Assembly: GCA_025738555.1 (NCBI GenBank)
Contig: JAOVFP010000002.1
Location: 7,998,001 to 8,062,000, forward strand
DNA from: Cyathus striatus
Lineage: Eukaryota; Basidiomycota; Agaricomycetes; Agaricales; Nidulariaceae
Length of the DNA: 64,000 bases
Direction: 5' to 3'
Part shown: in pieces, positions 14,021-26,101 of the stretch
Position numbering within the stretch: the first letter of the stretch is position 1
Layout of the letters: every line of letters starts with the position of its first letter
Position numbers and translations under genes: made by a program
Notes under the pieces: generated by a model
Told to the model about the DNA's origin: nothing
What the model saw: only the letters and a program-made list of their open reading frames with translations
Database searches by the model: none

Positions 14021-14240
14021 AGTCGTGTAGGGTCTATTCCTAATTTTGTCGATCGGCGACATCTCAGTCAGCGTGGTTTGTGGAGAATCATTTCAACAAT
14101 CTCAGTCCTTCTCAGCCCCACTGATGTCTCCTTTCCTCGTTCGTCCTGTCGACGTAGTGCTCTCCAAAGGTCATGGGTTCAGCGTTTCATAAGAACAGGC
14201 TCCACTTGTGTCTACAAATCTGTGGCGTTCCGTGGCAACC
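14021..14240. other. Insertion altering the C-terminus of P2
   Basis: The flanks GTAAGTAATATTCTGCCAGTC and CTTGTTTGCTGTGTGTGAAT align to the contiguous P3 sequence; the intervening 220 bases do not. The new sequence supplies the stop codon at 14187-14189. No repeat ends are recognised. Confidence 0.55.
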
Positions 14241-17200
14241 TTCCTTGTTTGCTGTGTGTGAATTTTTAGTTCGAAGTTTTTCATAATACTTCCTTAGTTT
14301 GGTATCATGGTCTCTTGTTTGATACACTGTTCCCAATACTGAAAAACCATCTTCGAGGGTTGTAATTCCAAGCCAATATAAAGATGAAATGTTTGGTGGT
14401 ATAATCGGGGGATTATATCTTTTCGTAGGGATTGAACAATATCTTACATCGGAACTTGTCCGTACCATCCTATTGTGCCGACCGTACCATACTTCACTGT
14501 CTTTTAATATCTCGTGCTGTGTTGTAAAATATTTGATGTCTATATCCTCCATGTATGGAGGTAATTTTATGTGATGGTCTACATGATCTTGGTGAATTCA
14601 GTTTAAGCATAAAAAATTGATTCAAATACCTTGTCGATTTAGTTCAAGTTTATAAGGTTGCAAGACATCATATGTTGATGTCTTGCACATCTTGTAGAAA
14701 TCACCGAGAGCTTCATAGTAAAATTTATCCCAGTATGTTATTTCATACGGACGTATGTCTATTCCTGTAATGAACAGTCCATTTAAAGCGGCAGAAAAGG
14801 CAGAAAGTGGTTCGGTTCCAGACTTGTCCAGTGACCAATAAGTATGCAGCTCGGCAGAAACCCTTCCGTCCACTGGATCAATGCCTGGGTCGGAAATGAA
14901 TAAGTATACTTCTGTGACCTTGTTGCTTTCCATACAGCGGATGAGATGAGAGAAATATATTGTAATGTTAATCGTAATTTTTATCCCAGATACTTCAGAA
15001 CAATAATTTAGAACTTCGGTGATAATTTTCAATATATATGAAATTCCCACTACCTTTTAAGGTAGGTGGGTCTTAGGGGACTCTTGACATTCTGATAAGG
15101 CAATTTTGAGATCTGACTTTGGGATCTCAACCTGATTGGTTCTTGCTGTGATCTCAATCTGATTGGCTCCTGCCACTATTGAAACCAAAACTATTCAAAA
15201 TATATTTAGTACACTTATGAATTGGACCACTATTTCAATCAAATATTATCAATTGAAAATCCTACTACTTTATAATCTTGTGTTGTATTTATTTCCCATC
15301 TTCCTTGCTTCTATCTTGAACTGTGTGTTATCTTTACCCTCCCTCATCTCTGACTAGCTAAAATCTTTGTACTATCAACTTACACATCTGGAAGATTGGT
15401 GGGAGGCTTATGCTGTGATTGATAGAATATTTATGATATAATGACACTGCAAAGTTAGTGTGCTAAAGGAAACATTCCAGCTGTTGGGGTTCACAGGTGA
15501 TGTAACTATCCTCTCTCTCTCCCTTCCTCCTTTCTGAACACTGCTTCATGCTAGCTTTATGCAGTAACCATTGACCTGTTAGGATTTCACCCCTTTATCT
15601 TATCTAATCCGCTTATCTTATCTTATCACCACGTGACTAGTCATGTGACATAACAATGCGGACACCTTGCATATCAACATGCGATATTCATCAAGACTAC
15701 GGGCACACTGCATAGTTCAGCCATGCTCTTTACACACTCTTAACATACGTAGTACATGAGTTTGCACAGTAGAAGCACAGTTCCATGTGTTATAATGTAG
15801 GCAATAGTTACATGCAGTTACCTCAAGGACATTACTATAAATATGGTCATTTTAATTAGTTTTTCCTTATTCTTGTGCTAGTTTATTCCAGACTTGCAAT
15901 AAGATTCATTCTTTCTTCTTATTCTTCGTTGTTTGAGTTCGACTTCGAGTTTTTGCTCGTCTATCGCTAACATGACCATGCATACAAGGAAAACCACTGC
16001 AAGCACAGTATGCATCTTCCTTTGTCTTCACTCTTTCAGTATGCTGATGGTGGATCTTAGCTGTTTGTCTTCCTCAAAGGTATGCATTGATCATACCTAT
16101 AGCTGGGATTACAACATGTCTAACAGTGGCTCCATCATATAGTTCTTCAATTTTATGGTATCAAAAGTGAGAATTTTGTTCTCTCCTCAGTTTCAGTTCA
16201 CTCTTTCTCTGTGGCTCCCAATGGTCAATTAATATGCACATGCTCCATGTCTTTTATATGCATCCACAGCCATTGTGTCTGTCAACCTTCAGCTACCTTC
16301 AGCCTGGACAGAGTGACAATCCCATTCCAACCCATAACTGTTTTCACGTCACCTTTACTAGTTATGCACTAAGTTCATAATATCTCCTTTCTTCATGTTT
16401 TCCCTAGCAAACTTGTTACTTATCTTTCTCCATTCACATCATACTCAGCATTGCTCACTTTTCACCCTTAGTCCACAACTGAATTGTCATATTCACTTGT
16501 TTTCTTTGTCCCCACTGATTGCTCTCCCCTATTTATTTCCTTCCTATTCAATAGTTTTTGCTCTATTCATAAATCAATTGTATTATATATCTTTGTGTAG
16601 ACTTATGAACTTCATATACACAAAATATATGAGTTTTAATATATTATATCAATTACTGTATTATTAATAAATGTTCTCAATTCTCTTACCTGGCCCTATT
16701 GTTTATTTGGTAGGTAGTGGGTTTTGCCACTAGATGGCCCTATTTTTTATTTTATTACCTATGCTGAAGTCAATAGGATTGTGAATAAATGTATAGTTTT
16801 CTAGTATTTGAGGTGCTTGATATAGTAAATTTCGATAAGTGTTGTCAGAGGCACGAAAAATTCCCGAAAGTGATATACTTTGACAATCTTCATTCATGAA
16901 CGTGACTAGGGGTATAGCATTGGTGTTTAACTTGAAGCTAGCAAGATAACATGTAAGCATTCAACTAGATATGTGACCACCTAATCAGTTTTTCACTCAC
17001 CATGTATATTGACGTACACGTAATGACACCCCGAAAAATAAGCCCAGAGGGAAGTCCCACTGTGTGTCACTTTCGAAGTTTTGTGGTGTGACCTTGAAAT
17101 ATACAGATAGATAACTAATCGTATCAATGCCCTGGTGACACCGAACTATAACAGGATGGCCAAGAATGCACTCGTTGCTCTTGCCGTCATTCGGTATTTC

Positions 17201-18688
17201 TATAGTTCCCGCCACTGAGAGAAATGTGTTATGTAATGTGGATATCAGCTGTGCCATACTAACACGAGATTGCGAGATGATACAGTCATGGTTGATAATT
17301 TTTTCGATTAGGTTAAAGTCGCTTTGTGATATATTTCCTGGGGGCCTCCGAGTATTCCATTGTTGTGAGTTTAGATAAGTGTATTTATTATAATGATGTG
17401 GCCAAAATTCAGGACTATAACTCTGCAGTGAGATAAGTAAAACAGGTTCCAATCTGCGTAAGCTGCTTACCGATAACACAGTGTTAAGCCTACCAGACGA
17501 GTTGATGTAGAACTCGATGACACCGGGACTTTCATCCGAGCTATTTATGAATTGGTCAGGTACATTCCCAAATGAATGACATGGTTCATTGTTTGAATTT
17601 TGAAAGACATCGCTGTATTTGTATAAATATATGTTGGTGTCCTATAAAATAAAATGTTTACAACACCGATTCACAAAGTAAAGAACACAACTTACGATAT
17701 AATCTCTTACCTAAGCATAGTTGTTGTCTTAGAGGCTATTTTTTGGGAAAAAAAAATCAAATCCTATTTTTAGAAGGAACGGCTCGTAGGATCATCACGA
17801 AAATTGTATCAAATGAAAGCTATTTCAAGTAGCTTTCATTCCCAAAGAATTCCGAGGCCAAAAAAAATCATTTATTTTTTTTGCTGACTTTGATTGTCCT
17901 CAACTGTAGTACAACTTATGTACTTACATATTTGATACTGAAGGCTGCACGCTGCAAGGGTTGCATGGATAATATATACTCTCCATATCTTTGATGTGTT
18001 CCTAAAGTATTGTTAAAATTTACGTTGCAATATGAAAAGAAATGTTATGTCTACCGTCATCATGAAACACAAGGCCAGTGGCGTCATTACATTTAAATAT
18101 ACCATACACTTGTCTAATCCTGGGATGAGGGCTGAAATGTAATGGTTAACTAACAAATTTCCCGCTATTAAACATAAATTTACTTACCACAGCTTAGACA
18201 GAAGCTCTAGTTCCATTTTCAGTTGCTTTGCGAATATAGTTTGAGTTCATAGTTTCATATGAGAAGGAAACTATTGGCTCACAGTGTGTCCGCGAGGTCC
18301 TCGGTAGATTCGCACTGCTCGTTTCTTAGTTTCCCCTACCATAACTTCAACTATAACATCATTGTAGATATTTTCTACTTGTACATGCCCATCAAGTACA
18401 TGGATGTTGCCCATTTTAAGTTGTGTATACTTTATGAGGACATAAGAACAGTAATAGTCACACCGAAGAGAAGCGTAACTTACATTTGATATAAGTTGAG
18501 AATCACCCTGATGAACATCTTTGGAGCGTGTACTTTGTGAACTACGATATACTTTCTTGACATCTACATTAAATATATCGATGAAATAAATATCGTATTT
18601 TACCAGAATATATGAAGAATAAAAAATTACAAAGATTTTCAATAAATGCACCGTTCTGTATCACAAAGCTCTTAGCTTTATAAAACAT
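14187..18688 (-). CDS. P2: degenerate kinase-like protein, 11 exons, 669 aa
   Basis: Exons on the minus strand: 18688-18631, 18563-18484, 18429-18283, 18225-18188, 18131-18055, 18001-17928, 17641-17471, 17422-17001, 16937-16759, 14992-14630, 14587-14187. All junctions keep the same phases as P1 and P3, and the joined 2010-nt frame is open. Kinase-like words are VRIYRGPRG, MELELLSKL and CPHPRIRQVYGIF; exon 10 has HTYWSLDKSGTEP. Intron 9 (14993-16758) contains a 1.7-kb mobile element, and intron 6 has an insertion of roughly 170 bases. The last exon diverges after HTANKEG because a roughly 220-base insertion replaces the usual end with CHGTPQICRHKWSLFL. Splicing of the 1766-nt intron is unproven; if it fails, the gene is dead. 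Confidence 0.72.
15044..16748 (+). mobile_element. Palindrome-ended element A, within intron 9 of P2
   Basis: The left end is the near-perfect palindrome CCCACTACCTTTTAAGGTAG followed by GTGGG (15046-15070). The right end is GGTAGTGGGTTTTGCCACTA followed by GATGGCCCTATT. Comparison with the uninterrupted P3 intron places both breakpoints, so the insertion is well supported. A CTGATTGGCT-like word lies about 90 bases from the left end, as in related ends at 18875, 60055 and 62423. No transposase frame is seen, so this is probably a non-autonomous element. Target-site duplication is ambiguous because the site is A/T only. Confidence 0.75.
17735..17915. repeat. T/A-rich hairpin insertion in intron 6 of P2
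   Basis: This is absent from the same intron in P1 and P3. It contains the hairpin GAAAGCTATTTCAAGTAGCTTTC, given here in parts: arms GAAAGCTA and TAGCTTTC. The outer ends are A-rich and T-rich respectively (ATTTTTTGGG... and ...AAAAAAATC). It is MITE-like, but no target duplication was resolved. Confidence 0.5.
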
Positions 18689-18874
18689 CTTAGCGAAAGT
18701 GGAGTGGAATATAATGTAGTAGCGCAACAGTGACTTAGATCCAGACGACAAGAAAACAAGCAGAAAGGTGGACAGGGAAGTGGGATAGAGCTCGTGTAAG
18801 TATATATATGTGGTATACACGTGTTCACACCAGGTCTGAGGTGACTGCCACAGCAAAAAGGGCGCTTATAAATT

Positions 18875-18900
18875 CCCACTACCTTTTAAGGTAAGTAGGG
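18875..18900 (+). mobile_element. Left end of palindrome-ended element D
   Basis: CCCACTACCTTTTAAGGTAA followed by GTAGGG interrupts the upstream region of P2. The P3 equivalent runs on from TTTACAAGCGCTC. The next 90 bases keep the family pattern, including GGATCTCACTTT and TTGATTGGCTGA. The matching right end was not found, and repeat X begins about 110 bases further on, so the element is truncated or composite. Confidence 0.6.
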
Positions 18901-19009
18901 TTCGGGGTTCCTTGTGGAGGGATTTAGAAATCGGGTTAGGATCTCACTTTCAGGTGATTTGATTGGCTGATTCTAGTGTGGCTGTGGACCGAGCTGGACT
19001 GGGCCAAGC

Positions 19010-19815
19010 TATAGTTTTGTGACTGGTTCCTTCTCCGTGTCAAGTGTCCTGTGTTGGCAATGAGCACGAACATGAGCGGGTCTAGTCAGCTCGTGTATGC
19101 TAGCTGTAGTGGAGCGAGGTAAGATGGGTGGCGGTTGGAGTAAGGATCGTGGAGGTTCTTGAGTAGTTCTTTCGGGACTACAGGCTGTACTAGATTTCTC
19201 GCCTCCTCGATATGCCCCTTCCTCCTTCCTTCCCTCGTTCTCTGCATCATTAAATACTACACTATCCCGTCTCATCTATCCCTCCACCCCTCCACCCTCC
19301 ACCATGACTTCAATTACCTCTAAATTCGTTGTTCCCTCTTCCACTTCGCAGAGTGCAGCAGTTTTCTCAAGTACAAGTGTGGCATTTCGTCTGCGCTTAT
19401 GATCGTCTCGGCATACCGCCTCCAAATTCTTTGTTCCTTCCTCAAGGTCGCAGAGTGCAGCAGCAGTATGTTAGCCTGTTTAGTCACATCATGAGGGCTA
19501 TATGATGTGGGGCAGGGAGGGTATGTCGTAGTGCGTGGGTAGAGGTTGGAGTAGGGATCGAGCCTCGAGGGGGTGTTTGAGTAGTTTTCTCAGTACTATT
19601 CAAGTACCCGATCTCTTACCTCTTCTTTAAAAATGCGCAAAGGATCGCCTTTCGAAGAACAAGCAGATAATCAATTCATAACAGCTTGAGACATGCAGCC
19701 TACGTTGTGCAGAGCCTTGGGTGATTTAAGTGGTGACAGCCGCAGAGCTCAGAATTCAAGTGTTGGAAATTTGACGTACTAGAGCTTGAAGATATTACTT
19801 ATGGAGTCTTTTCAA
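19010..19815 (+). repeat. Repeat X, copy 2
   Basis: Colinear with 51790-52390: TCAGCTCGTGTATGCTAGCTG, TTCTTTCGGGACTACAGGC, CATTTCGTCTGCGCTTATG, GGGAGGGTATGTCGTAGTGC, TAGTTTTCTCAGTACT and GACATGCAGCCTACGTTGTG, with small insertions. This is the longest copy. It lies just inside element D. Confidence 0.65.
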
Positions 19816-20299
19816 TCGAACTGGAGGAATGAGGATGTTGATGTGATTATTGAACGTGGTGTTCCACTTTAAATGTTACAAATATATGGAAAGCCGGACA
19901 ACCACGCTCGACTACGTCAAAGTTTTAGAGCTCCGTCCTTCGGCTCTACGGCATGTCCTTCATTTTCGGTTCGACTTTTCGGTTTGTGGTTCGCTTATTT
20001 GGTTTTTGGTACTAATCGTTGATCTCAAGTCAGCTGATCGAGTACCAGATCTATGTCATAAAACTCAAACTTGGATATCAGGTTTTTGCGTAGAAGATCT
20101 AATTTTTAGTGTATATGCTGAGGGAAGTATTTGCTTTCTATTTTAAACATTTAATACCAATGAAGCAAGTGCTCCCCATCAGCAGTAAGTACTTATATCT
20201 GTAGTATATTGAAGGTGCATCAAGTGACAAGGACCAATGAACAATGTCTACAAATAGGCAGACAATTTAGGATGTATATTGAAGAATCCAACAACCAGT

Positions 20300-20980
20300 G
20301 GAACATCACAAACAGAGCTTTGAAGTTCAGAATATAGCAAACACCTTCAGATCGAAGTACAGAGAATTGGGGCTTGTGACCGAACCAAAGATATTCAGAA
20401 TAAACAATACAGTGTGAAAATGAAGTAGATAGTGTCAGAGTGAAGAGAGACGACTAATCAAAACATACAAATGAGCTTGAAAATGAGGAAAAGAGTCATA
20501 AAGTGAAGATTAGAGGTTTAGATTGATGCAAATATTGTCAAATGATGCAGAAACCTATAGAACGAGGTAAATATTGTAAATTGAAGCAGAGAGGTTTAGA
20601 ATGGCGGGGAGTGTGTCAGAGTTACGCAGAAATCTTTAGAATGAAGAATAAAACTTTAGAATAAAAGATAGACCTTCAGAATGAGACATAGACTTTAAGA
20701 ATGAAGTAGAGAGTGTGAAAATAAAGCAGAGAGCTTGAGAGTAAAGCAGAAACCCTCATTTCGAAGTAGAGATTGTGAGCTTGGAGCAAGGAGGCTGAGA
20801 ATAATGGATAGAATATTAGAACGATACAGAGAGATATAAAACGAAGCAGAGACCTTAATAATGAAACAGGGACACTCAGAATGATTTAGAGAGATTGAAG
20901 AGTGTGTCGAAGATACGTAGATGGGCTACAAACACAGCAGATAGGTATTAAACCAAAGCAGAGATTAATAAAAAAGCACC
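20300..20980 (+). repeat. Degenerate purine-rich minisatellite
   Basis: About 20-22-base units of the type AGAATGAAGTAGAGAGTGTG recur irregularly (GAAGCAGAGA, GAATGAAGTAGAGAG, AAAGCAGAGAGCTTGAGA). The array is old and contains no long open frame. Confidence 0.6.
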
Positions 20981-21621
20981 CATGTTCTCGACAAAAATCG
21001 ATGATAATTAATGATCTGTTAACTTAATTACAAGTTACTTGCATTTACATTTGTACATGGGTATATTAAGGACAAGCAACTATGACCTATCCTCCACCGT
21101 GGCCCCTCAAAACACACCATCAAATTGCATACACTGCAATGCTTCGATTTGGGATATATTGCTCACATGCAGCAGCCTGGAGTGGAGACATATTAATAAT
21201 ATGTGTGCAGGGGGGAGCACTTTCCTATCATTTCGCTTTTTGCATTTGCCGTTGTCTGCTGCAGGGAAGGTAGGGTAGTGAGAGTACAAGTAGGGTAGGG
21301 GTTGTCTGGTGTGCTATCGGTACTTGTAAGCCTTCTCATTGTTCTTGCCTTACTTCCTTCACCCATGTCACCATTCATCCTTCCCTTCATTCGGAATAAT
21401 GTTCTATGATTGTTGTATCATGCCATTTTTCCATTCCCCTTGATCATCTTTACATTCAGTCTACTACATAGCCTGGAGCATTCGAAAAATCAGATGCACC
21501 TCACACATCCAGCATTTTGTACTTTGTCCATATATCCTCCCACTTTATAGCAACTGTATTTTCACTAGCATTATTCATAGACTTATAATATTATTTGCTT
21601 GTCGACATGGAATTACAATAT

Positions 21622-21745
21622 TATGGAAACCCGGAGCACCACGCTCAGAAGCATCAAAAATTTTTGTGCTCCGAACATCGGCAGCTCGGCAGCTCGCTTA
21701 CGCCTTCGCTTAGATATGTATGCTCGGGTCAAGAAATTCGGTAGT
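21622..21745 (+). repeat. Repeat M, copy 1
   Basis: It begins TATGGAAACCCGGAGCACCA and runs to AAATTCGGTAG. It is colinear with the reverse complement of about 25978-26101. The sub-block CACGCTCAGAAGCATCAAAA is exact. It is probably a short non-autonomous element. Confidence 0.6.
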
Positions 21746-24700
21746 AAGTTGGATGGAGATGAACCAAGGAAAGGTGGTAGTGGGTAAGTGTTCTTATAGT
21801 TATGCATTATAAGTAAATAGCTATATAGTTGTGGTTGGGCAGCATGTAGTGAGTTTAGTATCGAGGATCGAACTCAGGTAGTGTGCAAAGTAAATTTAGA
21901 ACAGGATAATAATAGTGCTGCGAATATTAATAACTTTCAAGAACAAGCTGAACCGCGCTCCGTTAATTGTAGTTCAAGGGGACACTTGCACTGGGCCAAT
22001 AGGGATGGTAGCGACATGATTTTTCGGGCCATGAAGCACTCACACTTCACGGGCAGCTGGCACTTACTGGGATCATCTTTGTGAGTGTGTTCATTCATGA
22101 CCTCTCGCTCGAGCACTCATTTTATTCTCGATCTTAAACATAATTTATTCGCAGTGGCCAGACCTTGATCGCACTTCGGAACTGGCTGTGTGAATAGTAC
22201 AAGGAGCTCAGAGAATTGAATGTTCCGCATTCTTCCTCCCCCACCTGCACCAGTACTCTGTCACCTTCGCGCCAGCGTTGTGTTTCTCGTTACCCACCCC
22301 TCCCTTTCATTCTCACTTCACTGTTTCATTATCCTTTACGTTACTTGTAGTTCAGCCGGTAGCTTTTTTCCTGTAAATGTATGTTTTTCCCACTGGGTTT
22401 TTTTTCATGAGGGTTTTGATGCACCCGTGCTGCTAGTGTAGCCTGTAGCCCATTTTTCGTCAATCTCGTCTACTTCTCACTTTTGCCCTTTCTTCACTCC
22501 ATTTCTCATTCATCTGCTTTTCATAATTTATCTCTATCTTCATGTATATCGTACATGGGGCTGTGTGTTAATGTAACCTTTTCTCGGTGCCGGGGCGGCC
22601 AACTTCAGCGGTTGGCGCCTCCCCCTCTGCTACTCCAACCTTTCATCCCAGCGAGAGTCTTCCGATTGGCTTGTATACTACGTATTTGTCAGTGTTACAC
22701 AAGAGAAAACGATCTGAGCTAGTATGCTATGACGCTCCGTTTGATCAAAACATTACCGTGCCATAGTTTGGTTGCCGTGTACTGTAGCATTTGAGATTTC
22801 GGTTTTTTTATGCCAATTCTTATGTTTAAATATTAATATGTATTCTATGATGTCAATACACTATTATAACGAAAATATACACCTAGGAAGTCTCTTTTAC
22901 AGAACTTTTATATGGTGTTTTGCACAAGTTTCGCATGCGAAGGTTATTTTCTCACGCTTACTCTGCGTGCGGAGACTCTTCAATAATACTTGCTAGTCAG
23001 TAAGATACATGCATGGATGTTATAAAAGTAAGTTAATGCACTTATATAGTATACATAGAGGCTTATGCATGTCAAATTTCGAACACATTCCATCTTTATT
23101 AGGCCAATCAACCTAGGGAGGTGACTAGAATGTCAGAATGTTGGTGGGCTATTAATTTGCATTATTAGTACGAGAAGCCTGGCTTTAGAATGACTAAAAA
23201 ATAGTGTATAACTCGCTTTTTATGGCATTCATAAGGTGTAAATTACCTATAATAGAAGTTTAGTCAATGTTGTTGAAGTATTCACGCATTGAGGGAGCAT
23301 GGGAAACCATCCTTGTGTATGAGAAACAACATAAAAAGAGACACTTTGATGGCAATTTGATATGTTAAGGCTCTTTCTAATATTTTATACATACCATAAA
23401 CCATATACCAATGTCGATAATATAAGAATAACGAGAATAAATCTTGAAATGCCCAATGCTATGGCAAACAGGAACTGAACTATGGCACAGTGATTTTTGA
23501 TCAAACAGAGCATCATAGTATGCTGGTAGGATCCACTAGTTGGTCCTTAGCAAAGCTACGATGCTATGCGTGCCTGCATGATGTTAGCATGAGTCCGTTC
23601 AACCGAGGAGTTTTAAGGTGCTAGAAGGGGTGATTAGTAATCGAAATATGACGATGGGAGTGTAGCACGATAGAAGAACTTCGAAATGAAGTTCAAGCAC
23701 GAAAACTTGATGGATTTTCGAAAATGAAATGGTAAAACGGAAGACAAGAGCGCTGATAATAGCTTAAATACACAAATAGAGACACAAATAGAGACTACAA
23801 GAGGAAAAAAATTCACTGAGTTAAGGGGGAGTATGTACATGGATTACATATAAAACTAGAATAAGGAGGTTACTTAATGAGGAATGGTTTGTAGAATGGA
23901 AGATAAGTATGTCTGAATTGTATATTGTGGAAGGAATAATGCATGATATAAAATGGTGAGAGTACTGGATAATTTCAACCAAGTGTTCAGACCTTTTTAG
24001 TTGTGACAGTCCAAACCTCTGTTCACCACCCTATAGAATGTGACACCTGAAGTGAATTGTTCACAGCCTAAGCCATTGGGTGATCAAAATTTAAGCTGGA
24101 ATAGATTTGAAGGTATTAACACTGTTTTAAATATTATTACTCATTTTATTTTATTTTTAACAAATTTTCACAATTTTTTGTTTTCCTTGTACCTGTATTC
24201 ATGAGTCCTTGTGATGTGTGACTAACAGCTAAATCTGTTCTGTTCATGGCCCTGTGTGACACATGACCAAACAGTTGGTCGAAATTATCCAGTAGTGATG
24301 AATTGAAGAGAAAATTTGAAGAATAAAACTTGAAGAGAGAGACTTGGGGACAATGACACACCCTTTGGTAACACTAGTTGCAGTATTCAGCAGGCCTTAG
24401 TAGTGTGCGATGCCGACATTTTTTAGTCCTGTTGAGTCATAGTGGTGTTCTAGGCGATGTACATGTGGTTTCCAAAAGTGATGGCAAACAACAACAATTC
24501 CCACAACATAATTGGAATAGTTTCTTGCATTGTTTGAGCTGTAATACATTACACACAGAATGTCTCATAAATTTGGTTGTGTATTCTATATAGTGTAATG
24601 TATGTGCATGAAAAATTAGGGAGGTACTTAGTATCTTGGCGGTGTGGTATAAGCTATCTTTGTGTGAGGCTGCATTTTATTCAGGGAAATTATTCATTGA

Positions 24701-25778
24701 CAAGCAGAACATTATAGGAGCTATAGAATTGTTTAAAAGTTCTCTGAGATTTTACCTGTATATCAAATAACATAACCTCCATATTATTTAGCAATTGCTT
24801 CATTATTGCACTGAAAATGAGAGTGATAAGTTGGATCACACATAGCTGACATCTGTATTTCATCTCTTGCCAGTAGATATCTTCCTGTATCTGAGTAAAT
24901 ATCATACTGTCTGTACAGGACTATTTTGAAGTATAAATTAATGTATATTCAGAATTTCTATAGAGATATAGCAGTCCATATAATGACTAAACATTTGATT
25001 TCTCAGGTCTGACAAATAGGAAGTCTCACATAAATATCATTATATCTTGGTATACAGTTACCTTTATCTTTTAATATTTTAATATCTTATACTATATATA
25101 TAGCACATTGTATATCCAAAATCTCATGTAGATATATCATGAATGACAACTCCTGTAGGCTACTTAGTAAATTGTATGATACAAACATAGTTGGTGAATT
25201 AGATTGTGTATATCACAGCATTAAATGTGTTCAGTATTTCGTAAATTTACATTCCAGTAGAATACAATGAGGCAAATATGTATACAAAATTTGAAGTTGG
25301 TCCGTACAGGGAGTAATGTGCTACAAGCTAATTAATGCGAGAACACCTCGCATTCTGGGTGGGAAAAAAGCATGGTTACCATTATTTTTGGCAACCATGT
25401 GTATATTACCAGACATTGATTTTTTTATTACTTTTTACCTATATAACTCATGTAAATAGAATTTATGCACATATAGTACAAATATACAAAGTTACACAAA
25501 TATTAAGCAAGTATTTGAGATTTTAGAGCAGATTACTTTTTGCTGCTTCTGACAAATAGGCACACTCATTCTTTTTGCATGCCACTGTATTAATGTCTGC
25601 AGCACTATTATTAACTTATTCTAAATAAACTATGTACACTACTTCCCAATCATAACTCACTGTTAATTTGTAGCTATATACTTACAATGACAATGTGTAA
25701 CTATAAGAAGACCTATGTACTACCAGCTTTCCTTGGTTTATTTCTATCCAACTCACTACTGAATATCTTGACCTGAGC

Positions 25779-25878
25779 ATACATATCTAGGTGAATGCAC
25801 AAGTGACCTGCTGAGAAGCCAATGCTTGGAGCACAAAATATTTTGATGCCTCTGAGCATGGTGATTCAGGTCTTCATA
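25779..25878 (-). repeat. Repeat M, copy 2 (all CpG lost)
   Basis: This is a direct duplicate of 26001-26101. At all eight positions where that copy has CpG, this copy has TpG or CpA. The core GCACAAAATATTTTGATGCC is otherwise well preserved. Confidence 0.7.
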
Positions 25879-26000
25879 GTCTATCTCTCAGGTCACGAAC
25901 ATCGTTTCTACAAAAGAAACAACGCTCGTGACCATGCTTACATAATCACCTAGTAAAAAACCTCACCGAGGCGAGTGGCTACCGAATTTCATTGCCGAAG

Positions 26001-26101
26001 CACAGATATCTAAGCGAAAGCACAAGCGATCTGCCGAGCAGCCGTTGCTCGGAGCACGAAATATTTTGATGCTTCTGAGCGTGGTGCTCCGGGTTTCCAT
26101 A
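26001..26101 (-). repeat. Repeat M, copy 3 (CpG-rich)
   Basis: It contains GAGCACGAAATATTTTGATG and GAGCGTGGTGCTCCGGGTTT. It retains eight CpG dinucleotides and is the less mutated partner of 25779-25878. Its reverse complement matches 21622-21745. Confidence 0.7.

Larger units (their letters stand above)
19816..25778. other. No convincing gene; AT-rich with scattered repeats
   Basis: Open frames are short and without motifs. It contains a purine-rich minisatellite (20300-20980), one copy of repeat M (21622-21745), a distant M-like stretch near 19870-19990, and a compact hairpin near 22593-22618 (arms GGCGGCCAAC and GGTTGGCGCC). From 23000 to 25700 I see no structure beyond AT-rich sequence. 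Confidence 0.5.

Noticed and set aside
15044..16748. Helitron assignment for the palindrome-ended elements
   Set aside because: A terminal hairpin is suggestive, but there is no clear TC start, no CTRR end and no Rep/helicase frame, and the hairpin is at the very edge.
23000..25700. LTR retrotransposon remnant
   Set aside because: No paired long direct repeats, primer-binding site or reverse-transcriptase words were found in this AT-rich stretch.
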